From CAVQCJ01 sp963849365 (GTDB lineage: Bacteria; Actinomycetota; Actinomycetes; Prado026): 64,000 nucleotides of DNA. The notes below the pieces were generated by a model, which saw nothing but the letters and a program-made list of their open reading frames with translations, was not told the DNA's origin and searched no databases. How positions within the stretch are numbered: position 1 is the first letter of the stretch; each line of letters starts with the position of its first letter. The position numbers and the translations under genes were made by a program. Shown in pieces: positions 35,017 through 45,357 of the stretch. The stretch lies in contig CAWKHA010000004.1 in NCBI GenBank assembly GCA_963849365.1, positions 1,798,001-1,862,000 on the forward strand. Reading direction: 5' to 3'.

Positions 35017-35442
35017 GTGAGCCAGCCTGCGTCCGAGCCCGCCGTCGTCGTGGGCGCGGCGATCGTCCGCGACGGTCTGCTGCTGGCGGCCCGTCGCACC
35101 GAGCCCGCGCACCTGGCCGGCGGCTGGGAGCTGCCCGGCGGGAAGGTGGAGCCGGGGGAGAGCGACGAGCAGGCGCTGGTCCGTGAGATCGACGAGGAGC
35201 TGGGCGTCGACATCATCCTGGGTCCCCGGGTCGGTACGGACTGGCCACTGGGCCGCTACGTCCTGCGGGTGTGGCTGGCCCGGCTCGTCGACGGCGCCGA
35301 GCCGGCGCCGGTCGAGCAGCACGACGCGGTCCGCTGGGTCGACCCGGCGACGATCGACTCGGTGGCGTGGCTGCACGGGGACCGAGAGCCGGCGCAGGCC
35401 GCTGCGGCCATGATCGTGGGGCGCGGGTCGCCCTGGTTCTAG
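35017..35442 (+). CDS. NUDIX hydrolase (MutT-like)
   Basis: 141 residues. The NUDIX box is complete: GGKVEPGESDEQALVREIDEE-LGV. The N-terminal VVVGAAIVRDGLLLAARR strand pair and the late RWVDPATI block are typical of MutT/8-oxo-dGTP pyrophosphatases that sanitise nucleotides; the true substrate is not certain. GTG 35017 follows GGGAGG. The TAG stop is the first of five phased CTAG units leading to the next gene. Confidence 0.92.
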   Translation: MSQPASEPAVVVGAAIVRDGLLLAARRTEPAHLAGGWELPGGKVEPGESDEQALVREIDEELGVDIILGPRVGTDWPLGRYVLRVWLARLVDGAEPAPVEQHDAVRWVDPATIDSVAWLHGDREPAQAAAAMIVGRGSPWF

Positions 35443-35489
35443 GAGACTCTAGGAAACTCCTAGATGTGGCTAGAACTCGCTAGAGTCCC
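35439..35489 (+). promoter_or_regulatory. five CTAG-headed units phased at 10-11 bp before the AAA ATPase gene
   Basis: CTAG begins at 35439, 35449, 35460, 35470 and 35480, spacing 10, 11, 10 and 10 bp, i.e. one per helical turn. Units read CTAGGAGACT, CTAGGAAACTC, CTAGATGTGG, CTAGAACTCG, CTAGAGTCCC. The last contains the -10 box TAGAGT (35481-35486), 6 nt before the ATG. CTAG is otherwise rare in this DNA. Confidence 0.75.
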
Positions 35490-35492
35490 GGC

Positions 35493-36664
35493 ATGGACGT
35501 CGTCGACAACCCGTACGCGCCCGGCGCGGGGCTGCGTCCGCCGCTGCTCGCCGGCCGGCAGGGGGAGCTGGACGCATTCGACGCGGTCCTGCGCCGCGGG
35601 GAGCTGGGACGTGCCTCGCGCGGGCTGGTCCTCACCGGTCTGCGCGGCGTCGGGAAGACCGTGCTCATCAACGAGCTGGCGACCCGGGCCGATGCACGGG
35701 GCTGGATCGTCGTCCAGGCCGAGACCCGGCGCGAGGGTGCGCCTGCCCTGCTCACCGCCCTGGCCGCCCAGCTCACCGCCGGGATCCGGCGCCTGCACGG
35801 TCCGCGCCTGCCGGACGTCGCTCGCAGGGCCCTGGCCAGCATCACCGCGTTCACGGTCACGCTGGACTCCTCGGGCGCCGTCAGCGCATCGGTCCAGGCG
35901 TCGCCCGGACCCGGCGGGCCGGGCGGCGGTGACCTGGAGGCCGACTTCTCGGCGCTGGCCGTGGACGTCGGGCGGGCGGCCATGGAGGCCGGGGTCGGCG
36001 CCGTCCTGCTCGTCGACGAGCTGCACGAGATGGACAGGGCCAGCATGGCGGCCCTCGCCGCCGGCGCTCACGTGGCCGGCCAGCGCACCGTGCCGTTCGT
36101 GGTGATCGGCGCCGGGCTGCCCAACCTGGCCGGGCGCCTGGCCGAGGCCAAGTCGTACGCCGAGCGGCTCTTCGACTACCGGCCGCTGGGCCAGCTCGAC
36201 CCAGCGGTCGCCGGGCAGGCGCTCTCGGCCCCGGCCGCCGAGATGGGAGTGCGATGGTCCGACGAGGCGCTGCAGGCGACGGTCACGGCGGCGGGCGGGT
36301 ATCCGTACTTCCTGCAGGAGTTCGGCTCGGCGACGTGGAACGTCGCGACCGGGCCGCTGGTGACTGCCGCCGACGCCCGGAACGGGGTCCGGCTGGGTCA
36401 GGCGACCCTCGACAACGGGTTTTTCCGGTCCCGCTGGGACCGGGCGACGGCCACAGAGCGTTTGTTCCTTCGGGCCATGTCGGTGGACAGTGGCCACGAC
36501 AGCAAGACCTCCGACGTCGCCGCTCGGATGGGCCGCACCATGAGCAACCTCGGCCCGATCCGTGCCGGCCTGATCGGCAAGGGTCTGATCTACGCGCCGG
36601 AGTACGGCTTCGTCGCGTTCACGGTGCCGGGCATGGCCGGCTTCATCCAGCGAGAGGCTGACCG

Positions 36665-36668
<4 letters not shown>
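35493..36668 (+). CDS. AAA/STAND-like ATPase of unknown role
   Basis: 391 residues. An ORC/Cdc6-like opening (VDNPYAPGAG then PLLAGRQGELDAF) precedes Walker A GLRGVGKT at 49-56 and Walker B AVLLVDELHEMD at about 173-184. Sensor-like VVIGAGLPNL follows, and the C-terminal third (about 300-391) is helical, with a winged-helix-like region TSDVAARMGRTMSNLGPIRAGLIGKGLI. This matches prokaryotic MoxR/archaeal-ATPase-like AAA proteins seen near mobile or defence genes, but no partner nuclease is here. It overlaps typA by 4 bp. Control is probably through the CTAG array. Confidence 0.85.
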
Positions 36669-38536
<1,868 letters not shown>

Positions 38537-38544
38537 CCCTTTCG

Positions 38545-38590
38545 CTTGTCAGCCTCAGCGGCGCCCAGGGCGGCCGCTGGGGCTGACAAG
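38545..38590. repeat. 46-bp palindromic repeat, copy A
   Basis: Arms 38545-38562 (CTTGTCAGCCTCAGCGGC) and 38573-38590 pair over 18 bp with one G-T. It lies 8 bp after typA. In reverse orientation it aligns to copy B at 39552-39597 over 46 positions with about 38 matches. Confidence 0.65.
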
Positions 38591-38646
38591 CCGAGGGCTG
38601 TGGACAGACACGGGCCCCGAGTGGCTCCAGATGACACGGTTCTGCG

Positions 38647-39593
38647 ATGCCCCCGCTCCACAATCCCTCCCTGAACCGGCTGGCCGCGCGGCAGGACTGC
38701 GTCGTGTCGCGCGGACAGCTCAGGACTTGCGGCGTGGGCACGAAGGCCGAGCTTGCCCAGCTGGTCGCGCACCGCTGGACCGCAGCCGCGCCCAATGCCG
38801 TCGTCCTCCACAACGGACCGCTCACCCGACGTCAACAGTGGTGGATCGCGGTCTTGAATGCAGGCCCGCGGGCTGCTCTGTGCGCGTTCACAGCGCTGGA
38901 GGCCGATGGGCTCACCGGGTGGGACCGCCCCGCCATCGAGATCGTCGTTCCCCGCGGGGTCACGGTCCCTGCCCGCCTGGAGTTCGCATCCACGAGTCGC
39001 GCCGGTTCGACCCAACGCTCCATCTGCACCCGACCCGGCCTCCGCCGCGGACCCGCACGGCACGGAGCGCCATCGATTCCGCCGCGTGGAGTCACAACTC
39101 CCGGACGGCCGTCGGTGTCCTGGCGGCAGTCGTCCAACAGCGCCTGACGAGGGTGGACGATCTGAGGCTCGAGCTGCAAGCAGCAGGGCGGATCCGCCAC
39201 GGTCGGCTGCTGGCGGCGGCCGTCGCGGACATTGGTGGTGGTTCCCAGGCACTGTCGGAGATCGACTTCGCCCGGCTCTGTCGACGGCACGGCCTGCCCG
39301 AGCCGGTCCGACAGGCTATCCGCGTCGAGTCGTCGGGGCGACGCCGCTACCTCGATGCTGAGTGGGTGCGGGCGGACGGAGTGCGCGTAGTAGCCGAAGT
39401 GGACGGCGCAGTACACCTGTTGCCGCGGCAGTACTGGGACGACATGGAACGCGGCAACGAGCTCGCCCTGGACGGTCGGATCGTCCTGCGGTTCGTGGCG
39501 TTCGCGTTGCGGGCGCACGAAGCTCGCGTCGCCGCCCAGCTCTACCGCGCTCTTGTCAGCCTGACTGGCTGTCCTGGGCGCCGCTCAGGCTGA
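38647..39593 (+). pseudogene. frameshifted AbiEi/DUF559-type protein gene
   Basis: The N-terminal part (from ATG 38647: LNRLAARQDCVVSRGQLRTCG, then WTAAAPNAVVLHNG and AIEIVVPRGVTVPARL) is in one frame. The C-terminal part (GVRIHESRRFDP through LLAAAVADIGGGSQALSEIDF to the DUF559-like VVAEVDGAVHLLPRQYWDDMERGNEL) is in the frame one base earlier. Adding one G to the GG at 38979-38980 would restore ARL-GVRIHES and a 316-residue protein, as in the actinobacterial AbiEi-like N-terminus plus Vsr-fold DUF559 family. It is flanked by copies A and B of a 46-bp palindrome. It could be a sequencing error. Confidence 0.7.
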
Positions 39594-39597
39594 CAGG
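39552..39597. repeat. 46-bp palindromic repeat, copy B
   Basis: Arms 39552-39564 (CTTGTCAGCCTGA) and 39585-39597 pair over 13 bp with one G-T. It covers the last codons and stop of the DUF559-type gene and ends 1 bp before the stop of the convergent peptidase. Confidence 0.65.
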
Positions 39598-41709
39598 TCA
39601 GAGGGCGAGGGAGCGGCGGAGGAACTCGAGCTGGAGCAGCAGCAGGTTCTCGGCCACGACCTCCTGCGGCGTCATGTGGGTGACCCCGGACAGCGGCAGG
39701 AACGTGTGTGCGCGCCCCGCGGCGAGCAGCGCCGAGGACAGCCGCAGCGAGTTCGCCGCCGCTACGTTGTCGTCGGCCAGCCCGTGGATCACCAGCAGCG
39801 GCCGGGTCAGGCCGGCGGCCAGCTCCACCAGGTCGCCCCGGTCGTACGCCTCCGGGTGCTCGTCCGGCAGCCCCAGGTAGCGCTCGGTGTACGCCGTGTC
39901 GTAGAGACGCCACTGCGTCACCGGCGCCCCGGCGACGGCCGCGTGGAACACGTCCGGACGGGCGAGGACTGCAAGCGCGGCCAGGTACCCGCCGAAGGAC
40001 CAGCCGCGGATCGCCACCCGGTCCAGGTCCAGCAGGCCCGGGTTCGCCGCCGCGACCGCGTGCAGGGCGTCCACCTGGTCGGCCAGCGGCGCCGTCGCGA
40101 GGTCGAGCCGGACCTCGCGCTCCCACGACGGGGTGCCGGGCGTGCCCCGGCCGTCCGCGACGACGACCGCGAAGCCCTGGTCCGCCCACCACTGCGACTC
40201 CAGGTAGCCGCACGCCGCCGTGCGCACGAGGGCGTGGTGTGGGCCGCCGTACGGATCGACCAGCACGGGCAGCGGCGGGTCGCCGGCCATCCGTCCGGTG
40301 GGCAGCAGCACAGCGGTCGGGATCGCCCGGGCGCCCGCAGCCATGAGACGGGGCCGCGGCTGCAGCGGCGGTTCATCGGCGTACGAGCGCACCGGCAGCG
40401 ACGGTGCACCGGCCCGCAGCACTTCGTATGTCGTGGTCGGCCGGTCCGCGTGCGAGGTGGCGAGCACCTGGACGCCGGGCCCGCCGACCCCCGCGTGCGA
40501 GCCGGGGCCGGCCGAGACCTCCGTCCAGCCGCCGGCGGGGCTCCACCCGCAGACGCGGTCCTCGCCGAGCCCCTGGGTGACCTGGACCAGCACCCCGTCC
40601 CCGGCCGGCTGCACCCGGCGCACCTGGACCCTGGCCGGCGACACCGGTCCGCCGTCCACGCAGAGCGCGTAGCGGTCGGCGACCACCTCCACCGTGACCA
40701 GCCGCCCGTCCCCACTCCAGGCCGGCGTCCCCGGGACGACGTCGACCCACGCCGGGTCGGACTGCCCGCGCAGGATCCGGGTGGTACCCGTCGCCGGGTC
40801 GACCGCGAGCACCAGCGCCCGCTCCTGCCGGCGGGTGAGCACCTGCAGCAACGGCGGGCCGCCGGCGCTCCAGTGCACCGCCGACACGTACTCGTACGTC
40901 TCGTGGTCCCAGGACACCGGCGTACGCCCGCCGTCCGGGGCGAACAGCCAGAGCGTGACGTCCGCGTTGGCCGAGCCGGCGACGGGGTACCGGTGCTCGA
41001 CCGCCGGGCGCTCGGGACGCTCGGGGTCCGAGACGTGCCATACCTGCACCTTGCCGACGTCGGCCCGCTCGACGAGCAGGACGTCCGAGGTCGGCGCCCA
41101 CCAGTGCCCGCGGTGCCGGTCCAGCTCCTCGGCCGCGACGAACTCCGCCAGCCCGTAGGTGACGTCCGGTGACTCCGGCTCGGCGATGACCCGCGCGCCG
41201 GACCCATCGGTCCCCACCACGTGCACGGCGCCACCGGACACGTACGCCACCTGCGTCCCGTCCGGGGACGGCCGCGGGTCGACCACCGGCCCGGCTGCGG
41301 GCAGCTCCCGGGCGGGGGAGGCGCCGACCAGGTCCACCACGAACAGCCGGGACGAGAGCGCGAACACCGCCGTGCGGCCGGCCTCGTCCAGCGCGACCGA
41401 CGTGATGCCGGCCCCGGACTCGCGCATCCGCTCCCGCCGGGCCCGTTCGACGTCGGTCAGCTGCTCGCCACCGCCCGCCAGCAGCTCGACCGGGTCCGCC
41501 GCGCAGCGCTCGGTGCCGGTCGCGACGTCAAGCACCCACAGCGCCGTCGCCCGGTCGGTGCCGGAGGGGGACCGCACGAACGCGACCCGCCCGCCGTCGC
41601 CGGACACGACGAACCCGCGCGGCGCTCCCGCGGTGAAGCGGGCGGTCCGGGCCGACCGGCGCGGGAACGAGTCCGCGCCGGCGGTGCCGTCGCCGTGGTC
41701 GAGGGTCAT
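39598..41709 (-). CDS. S9 family (dipeptidyl-peptidase IV-like) prolyl oligopeptidase
   Basis: 703 residues without a signal peptide. The N-terminal two thirds is a beta-propeller of DPP IV type (repeated blades such as VVDPRPSPDGTQVAYVSGG). The GHWWAPTSDVLLVERAD segment is near the usual Glu-containing AAEELDRHRG region. The C-terminal alpha/beta-hydrolase has Ser in GWSFGGYLA (about 572), Asp in HGLADDNV (about 643) and His in GVTHMTPQE (about 677). It cleaves dipeptides or oligopeptides after Pro/Ala, probably in the cytosol. ATG 41709 is chosen; mshB diverges from it across 54 bp. Confidence 0.93.
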   Translation of the reverse strand: MTLDHGDGTAGADSFPRRSARTARFTAGAPRGFVVSGDGGRVAFVRSPSGTDRATALWVLDVATGTERCAADPVELLAGGGEQLTDVERARRERMRESGAGITSVALDEAGRTAVFALSSRLFVVDLVGASPARELPAAGPVVDPRPSPDGTQVAYVSGGAVHVVGTDGSGARVIAEPESPDVTYGLAEFVAAEELDRHRGHWWAPTSDVLLVERADVGKVQVWHVSDPERPERPAVEHRYPVAGSANADVTLWLFAPDGGRTPVSWDHETYEYVSAVHWSAGGPPLLQVLTRRQERALVLAVDPATGTTRILRGQSDPAWVDVVPGTPAWSGDGRLVTVEVVADRYALCVDGGPVSPARVQVRRVQPAGDGVLVQVTQGLGEDRVCGWSPAGGWTEVSAGPGSHAGVGGPGVQVLATSHADRPTTTYEVLRAGAPSLPVRSYADEPPLQPRPRLMAAGARAIPTAVLLPTGRMAGDPPLPVLVDPYGGPHHALVRTAACGYLESQWWADQGFAVVVADGRGTPGTPSWEREVRLDLATAPLADQVDALHAVAAANPGLLDLDRVAIRGWSFGGYLAALAVLARPDVFHAAVAGAPVTQWRLYDTAYTERYLGLPDEHPEAYDRGDLVELAAGLTRPLLVIHGLADDNVAAANSLRLSSALLAAGRAHTFLPLSGVTHMTPQEVVAENLLLLQLEFLRRSLAL

Positions 41710-41751
41710 GCGCCCGATCCTGCCAGCCGCGGGGGCGTGGGCGCCGGATCG

Positions 41752-41757
41752 TAGGCT
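41752..41757 (+). promoter_or_regulatory. -10 hexamer TAGGCT of mshB
   Basis: TAGGCT followed by 6 nt and the ATG of mshB; leaderless pattern. Confidence 0.45.
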
Positions 41758-41763
41758 CGGCCC

Positions 41764-42681
41764 ATGAGCCAGCCCAGCCAGACCGCGCACACCGGTCAGC
41801 CCTCCCGCCGCCTGCTCCTGGTGCACGCGCACCCCGACGACGAGACGATCGCCAGCGGGGTGACGATGGCGCGCTACGTGGACGAGGGCGTGGGCGTCAC
41901 CCTGCTGACCTGCACCCGCGGCGAGGAGGGCGAGGTCCTCGTCCCGGAGCTGGAGAAGCTGGCCGCGGCGCACGACGACGAGCTGGGCACGCACCGGGTG
42001 ACCGAGCTGGCCGCGGCGATGGCCGTCCTCGGCGTGACCGACCACCGCTTCCTCGGCGGCGCCGGCCGCTGGCGCGACTCGGGGATGATGGGGACCCCGT
42101 CCAACGACCGGCCCGACGCCTTCTGGCGTGCGGACCTGCTCGAGGCGGCCGCAGAGGTGGCCGCCGTGGTGCGCGAGGTCCGTCCGCAGGTCCTGGTCAC
42201 CTACGACACCTTCGGCGGCTACGGGCACCCGGACCACATCCAGGCCCACCGCGTGGCCATGTACGGCGCGCAGCTCGCCGCGGCCGCCGCGTTCCGGCCC
42301 GACCTCGGCCGGGCCTGGGACATCGCCAAGATCTACTGGTCGGCGATCCCGCGCTCGTACGTGCAGCAGGGCATCGAGGCGCTCGTCAAGGCCGGCAAGA
42401 GCGCGTTCTTCGGGGTGGAGAGCGCCGACGAGCTGCCGTTCCTGGTGGACGACGAGCTCGTCACCACGCACATCGAGGGCGTGGACTTCGAGCCGCGCAA
42501 GATGGCCGCGCTGCGCGAGCACCGCACCCAGGTCGAGCTGGACGGCCCGTTCTTCCAGATGGCCGAGCTGCTCGGGCCGGACGCCATGGGCCGCGAGTTC
42601 TTCATCCTCGTCAAGGGCGTGCCCGGCCGGCACGTCGACGAGGACGGCCGCGAGACGGACCTGTTCGCCGGCCTCGCCTAG
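41764..42681 (+). CDS. mshB: mycothiol biosynthesis deacetylase MshB
   Basis: 305 residues of the PIG-L/LmbE zinc deacetylase family. The zinc and catalytic residues are in VHAHPDDE (about 20-27) and GYGHPDHIQAH. RGEEGEVLVPEL and YWSAIPRSYVQQG are typical of MshB rather than Mca. It deacetylates GlcNAc-inositol to GlcN-inositol, the acceptor for cysteine in mycothiol, the main thiol of actinobacteria. Its presence is the strongest taxonomic marker in the window. Confidence 0.94.
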   Translation: MSQPSQTAHTGQPSRRLLLVHAHPDDETIASGVTMARYVDEGVGVTLLTCTRGEEGEVLVPELEKLAAAHDDELGTHRVTELAAAMAVLGVTDHRFLGGAGRWRDSGMMGTPSNDRPDAFWRADLLEAAAEVAAVVREVRPQVLVTYDTFGGYGHPDHIQAHRVAMYGAQLAAAAAFRPDLGRAWDIAKIYWSAIPRSYVQQGIEALVKAGKSAFFGVESADELPFLVDDELVTTHIEGVDFEPRKMAALREHRTQVELDGPFFQMAELLGPDAMGREFFILVKGVPGRHVDEDGRETDLFAGLA

Positions 42682-42793
42682 CACGTTCGGCCACACTTGT
42701 TGCGCCGTCCGGGTGAACGGCCCGCTCGCATCCTTGGGCCTGGGGAACACTCGCAGTTGGGTAGACGCACAAGTCCAACGGCGGGAGGCCCCG

Positions 42794-44716
42794 GTGTCGA
42801 TGACGGAGCAGGGCGCGGCTCAGGACTCCATGGCCGTGCTGGACGCACGGTCCGCGGACGTCGGCCGCGAGCGCGAGGTCCTGCGCCGCAAGAGGCTCAC
42901 CACCCTGGCCGCGTTGCTGGCCGTCCCGGCGTTCCTGCTGTGGCGCCGCATCCTCACCGGTGACCCGTTCGACGTGTTCGCGTTCCCGGCCGTCGACCCG
43001 TTGACCTTTCTGTACGTGCTGTTCATCGTCGCGCTGATCGGCGCGGCGCTGATCCCGCTCACCATCGGGATGCGTTCCCCGCACGTCCTGTACCGGCCCG
43101 AGCAGCTGGACGTGCGGCTGTCCGACGTCGTCGGCATCGACACCGTGCGTGACGAGGTCGTCCACTCGCTGAACCTGTTCCTGTCCAACCGCGACCTGGC
43201 CGAGAACCTCGGCGGCCGCCCGCGCCGCGGCGTCATGTTCGAAGGGGCGCCCGGCACCGGCAAGACGCACACCGCGAAGGCGCTCGCCGCCGAGGCCAAC
43301 GTGCCGTTCCTGTTCGCCTCCGGCACGGCGTTCCACTCCAGCTTCCAGGGCGCCACCGCCCGCAAGATCCGCTCGTACTTCCGCGCCCTGCGCAAGGTGG
43401 CGCTCAAGGAGGGCGGCGCGATCGGGTTCATCGACGAGTTCGACGCGATCGGCATGACCCGCTCAGGCGTCACCACCCGGGCCACGGCTGTGGCCGGGTT
43501 CGCCCCGCTGTCCGCGGCGATGCACTGCGGCGGGCTGGAGGGCCTGCCCGCGCTGGCGATGCCGTCCGGGTCGCTCGTGCAGGCGCCGTACGGCGGTGGC
43601 GGCGACCTGCAGATGGGTGTCAACGAGCTGCTGGTCCAGATGCAGTCCTTCGACGAGCCCAGCGGGATGCGCAAGATGCTCGGCGGCCTGGTGGCCAGGG
43701 CGAACCTGTTCCTTCCGCTGCACCGCCAGCTGAGCGCCCCCAAGGTGCCGTACGCGAACATCCTGCTGATCGCCTCGACCAACCGCGCCGACGCGCTCGA
43801 CCCGGCGCTGATGCGTCCGGGCCGGTTCGACCAGAGGCTCACGTTCGAGCTCCCGACCAAACGGTCCCGGCGCGAGCTCATCGACTACTTCCTCACCAGG
43901 AAGGCGCACGAGCCCGAGCTCGACGACGCCGAGCGCCGCGACGCGCTGGCGGCCATCACGCAGGAGTACAGCCCGGCCCTGCTGGAGCGGATGCTCGACG
44001 ACGCGCTGATCCAGGCGCTGCGCGACGGGCGTCGCTCGATGTGCTGGGCGGACGTCGAGGAGGCCCGGCTGGTGCTCGAGGTCGGGCTCGGACAGCCGGT
44101 CGCGTACACCGACCACGAGAAGCGGCTGATCGCGACGCACGAGGCCGGCCACGCGACCATGGCCTGGCTGGTCGCGCCGCAGCGCCGGCTCGAGGTGCTC
44201 ACCATCGTCAAGCGTCGGCAGGCGCTCGGGTTGCTCGCCCACGGCGACCGCGAGGACGTCTTCACCCGTTCGCGCAGCGAGATGATGGCGCTGATCCAGA
44301 TCGCTATGGGCGGCCAGGTGGCCGAGGAGCTGTTCTTCGGCGACATCTCCACCGGCCCCGGCGGCGACCTGCTCTACGCCACCAACATCGCGGCGCAGAT
44401 GGTCGGTGCGGTCGGCATGACCGACACCCTGATCTCGTACGGCGCGGTGCAGAGCTCCTCGCTGACCGATACGAACCTGGTGGGCCGGGTGCTCGGCGAC
44501 CCGGAGAGCAGGACGCGGGTCGAGAACCTGCTGCAGCAGCAGAAGACCAGGGCGCTCGCGCTGCTGGACGCGAACCGGTACCTGGTCGAGGCGCTGCGGG
44601 ACGCGCTCGTCGCGCGGCACGAGCTGGTCGGGCGAGAGATCACCGACATCCTGGAGGCGGCCAGCGACCGCGGCCGGACGATCGACCTGCGCGAGGGTCT
44701 GCGCACCCTCGACTAG
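42794..44716 (+). CDS. FtsH-like membrane AAA protease with extended AAA domain
   Basis: 640 residues. Two N-terminal membrane helices (about 36-54 and 70-92) with almost no periplasmic part precede the AAA domain: Walker A GAPGTGKT 151-158, Walker B GFIDEFDA 211-218, second region of homology TNRADALDPALMRPGRFD about 329-346. The metalloprotease site HEAGH is at 449-453 and the third ligand Asp is in GPGGDLLYAT. Between Walker B and the conserved NELLVQM there are about 50 extra residues with a Gly-rich stretch, and about 30 more follow it. Canonical FtsH lacks both, so this is a diverged paralogue. GTG 42794 follows GGGAGG. Confidence 0.88.
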   Translation: MSMTEQGAAQDSMAVLDARSADVGREREVLRRKRLTTLAALLAVPAFLLWRRILTGDPFDVFAFPAVDPLTFLYVLFIVALIGAALIPLTIGMRSPHVLYRPEQLDVRLSDVVGIDTVRDEVVHSLNLFLSNRDLAENLGGRPRRGVMFEGAPGTGKTHTAKALAAEANVPFLFASGTAFHSSFQGATARKIRSYFRALRKVALKEGGAIGFIDEFDAIGMTRSGVTTRATAVAGFAPLSAAMHCGGLEGLPALAMPSGSLVQAPYGGGGDLQMGVNELLVQMQSFDEPSGMRKMLGGLVARANLFLPLHRQLSAPKVPYANILLIASTNRADALDPALMRPGRFDQRLTFELPTKRSRRELIDYFLTRKAHEPELDDAERRDALAAITQEYSPALLERMLDDALIQALRDGRRSMCWADVEEARLVLEVGLGQPVAYTDHEKRLIATHEAGHATMAWLVAPQRRLEVLTIVKRRQALGLLAHGDREDVFTRSRSEMMALIQIAMGGQVAEELFFGDISTGPGGDLLYATNIAAQMVGAVGMTDTLISYGAVQSSSLTDTNLVGRVLGDPESRTRVENLLQQQKTRALALLDANRYLVEALRDALVARHELVGREITDILEAASDRGRTIDLREGLRTLD

Positions 44717-44761
44717 TGCCGGCGGCTTCAGCGGCGCTCCGGTCGCGCCGATGAGCCGGAC

Positions 44762-45238
44762 GTGGAGCAGGTCGCCGAGGCCGTCGGCACGACGGGCCAC
44801 CCGACGGGCGTCGTCGTCCGCTTCGGGGGATCGCGCTACGCGGTGGACATGGCCAGCGTGGCCGAGGTCGTCCCGGTGCCGCCGACCAGCCGTGTCCCGG
44901 GCTGCCCGCGGTGGCTCGCCGGGGTGGTGAACTGGCGCGGCCGGGTCCTGGCCGTGGTCGACCCGCGGTCCCTGCTGGGCGCCGAGACCACACCGCTGCC
45001 GAGCAGCGCACGCCTGCTGGTCCTGTCGGTGGACGGGGTCGAGGCGGGCATGGTCGTCGAGGCCGTCGCCGGGCTGCTCGAGGCCGGCGAGGCCGATCCG
45101 GAGCCGCCACCGGCCACTGCGAGCTCGTCGGCCACGTCGCTGGTGCTCGGGGTGGTCAACGACGCGTCCGGCCCGCTGTCGCTGCTGGACGCCCAGGCCC
45201 TGCTCGCGCTGCGCTCCGACCTTCCGTCGGCGCGCTAG
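44762..45238 (+). CDS. cheW: CheW-like chemotaxis coupling protein
   Basis: 158 residues. A CheW fold: VVRFGGSRYAVDMASVAEVV, then WLAGVVNWRGRVLAVVDPRSLLG, then ARLLVLSVDGVEAGMVVEAV, and a final GVVNDASGPLSLLDAQALL. CheW couples receptors to CheA. Length and the C-terminal helix are normal. The gene opens a cluster followed by receptor, CheA hybrid and receiver-GAF genes on the same strand. The ribosome site is weak. Confidence 0.88.
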   Translation: MEQVAEAVGTTGHPTGVVVRFGGSRYAVDMASVAEVVPVPPTSRVPGCPRWLAGVVNWRGRVLAVVDPRSLLGAETTPLPSSARLLVLSVDGVEAGMVVEAVAGLLEAGEADPEPPPATASSSATSLVLGVVNDASGPLSLLDAQALLALRSDLPSAR

Positions 45239-45357
45239 CGGGTCACCGGCCCACCGCACACCGGTCCCCCGGACGGCCTACAGCCGGGGGTCGCGCCGCC
45301 CGATGCGGATACAGGGACCGGACAGTACGTACGCCGAACGTCAGGAGGGGTGCACGC

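Noticed and set aside
35439..35489. Reading the CTAG units as a CRISPR or iteron origin
   Set aside because: Units are only 10-11 bp with no spacers, and the neighbouring genes are neither Cas nor replication initiators; a promoter array fits better.
38631..39593. Two separate genes, AbiEi-like and DUF559-like
   Set aside because: Both halves match one known protein layout and one added base joins them; a single frameshifted gene is simpler.
45239..45357. Flagellar-type (FliA) promoter before the receptor gene
   Set aside because: No TAAA...GCCGATAA-like pair is visible.
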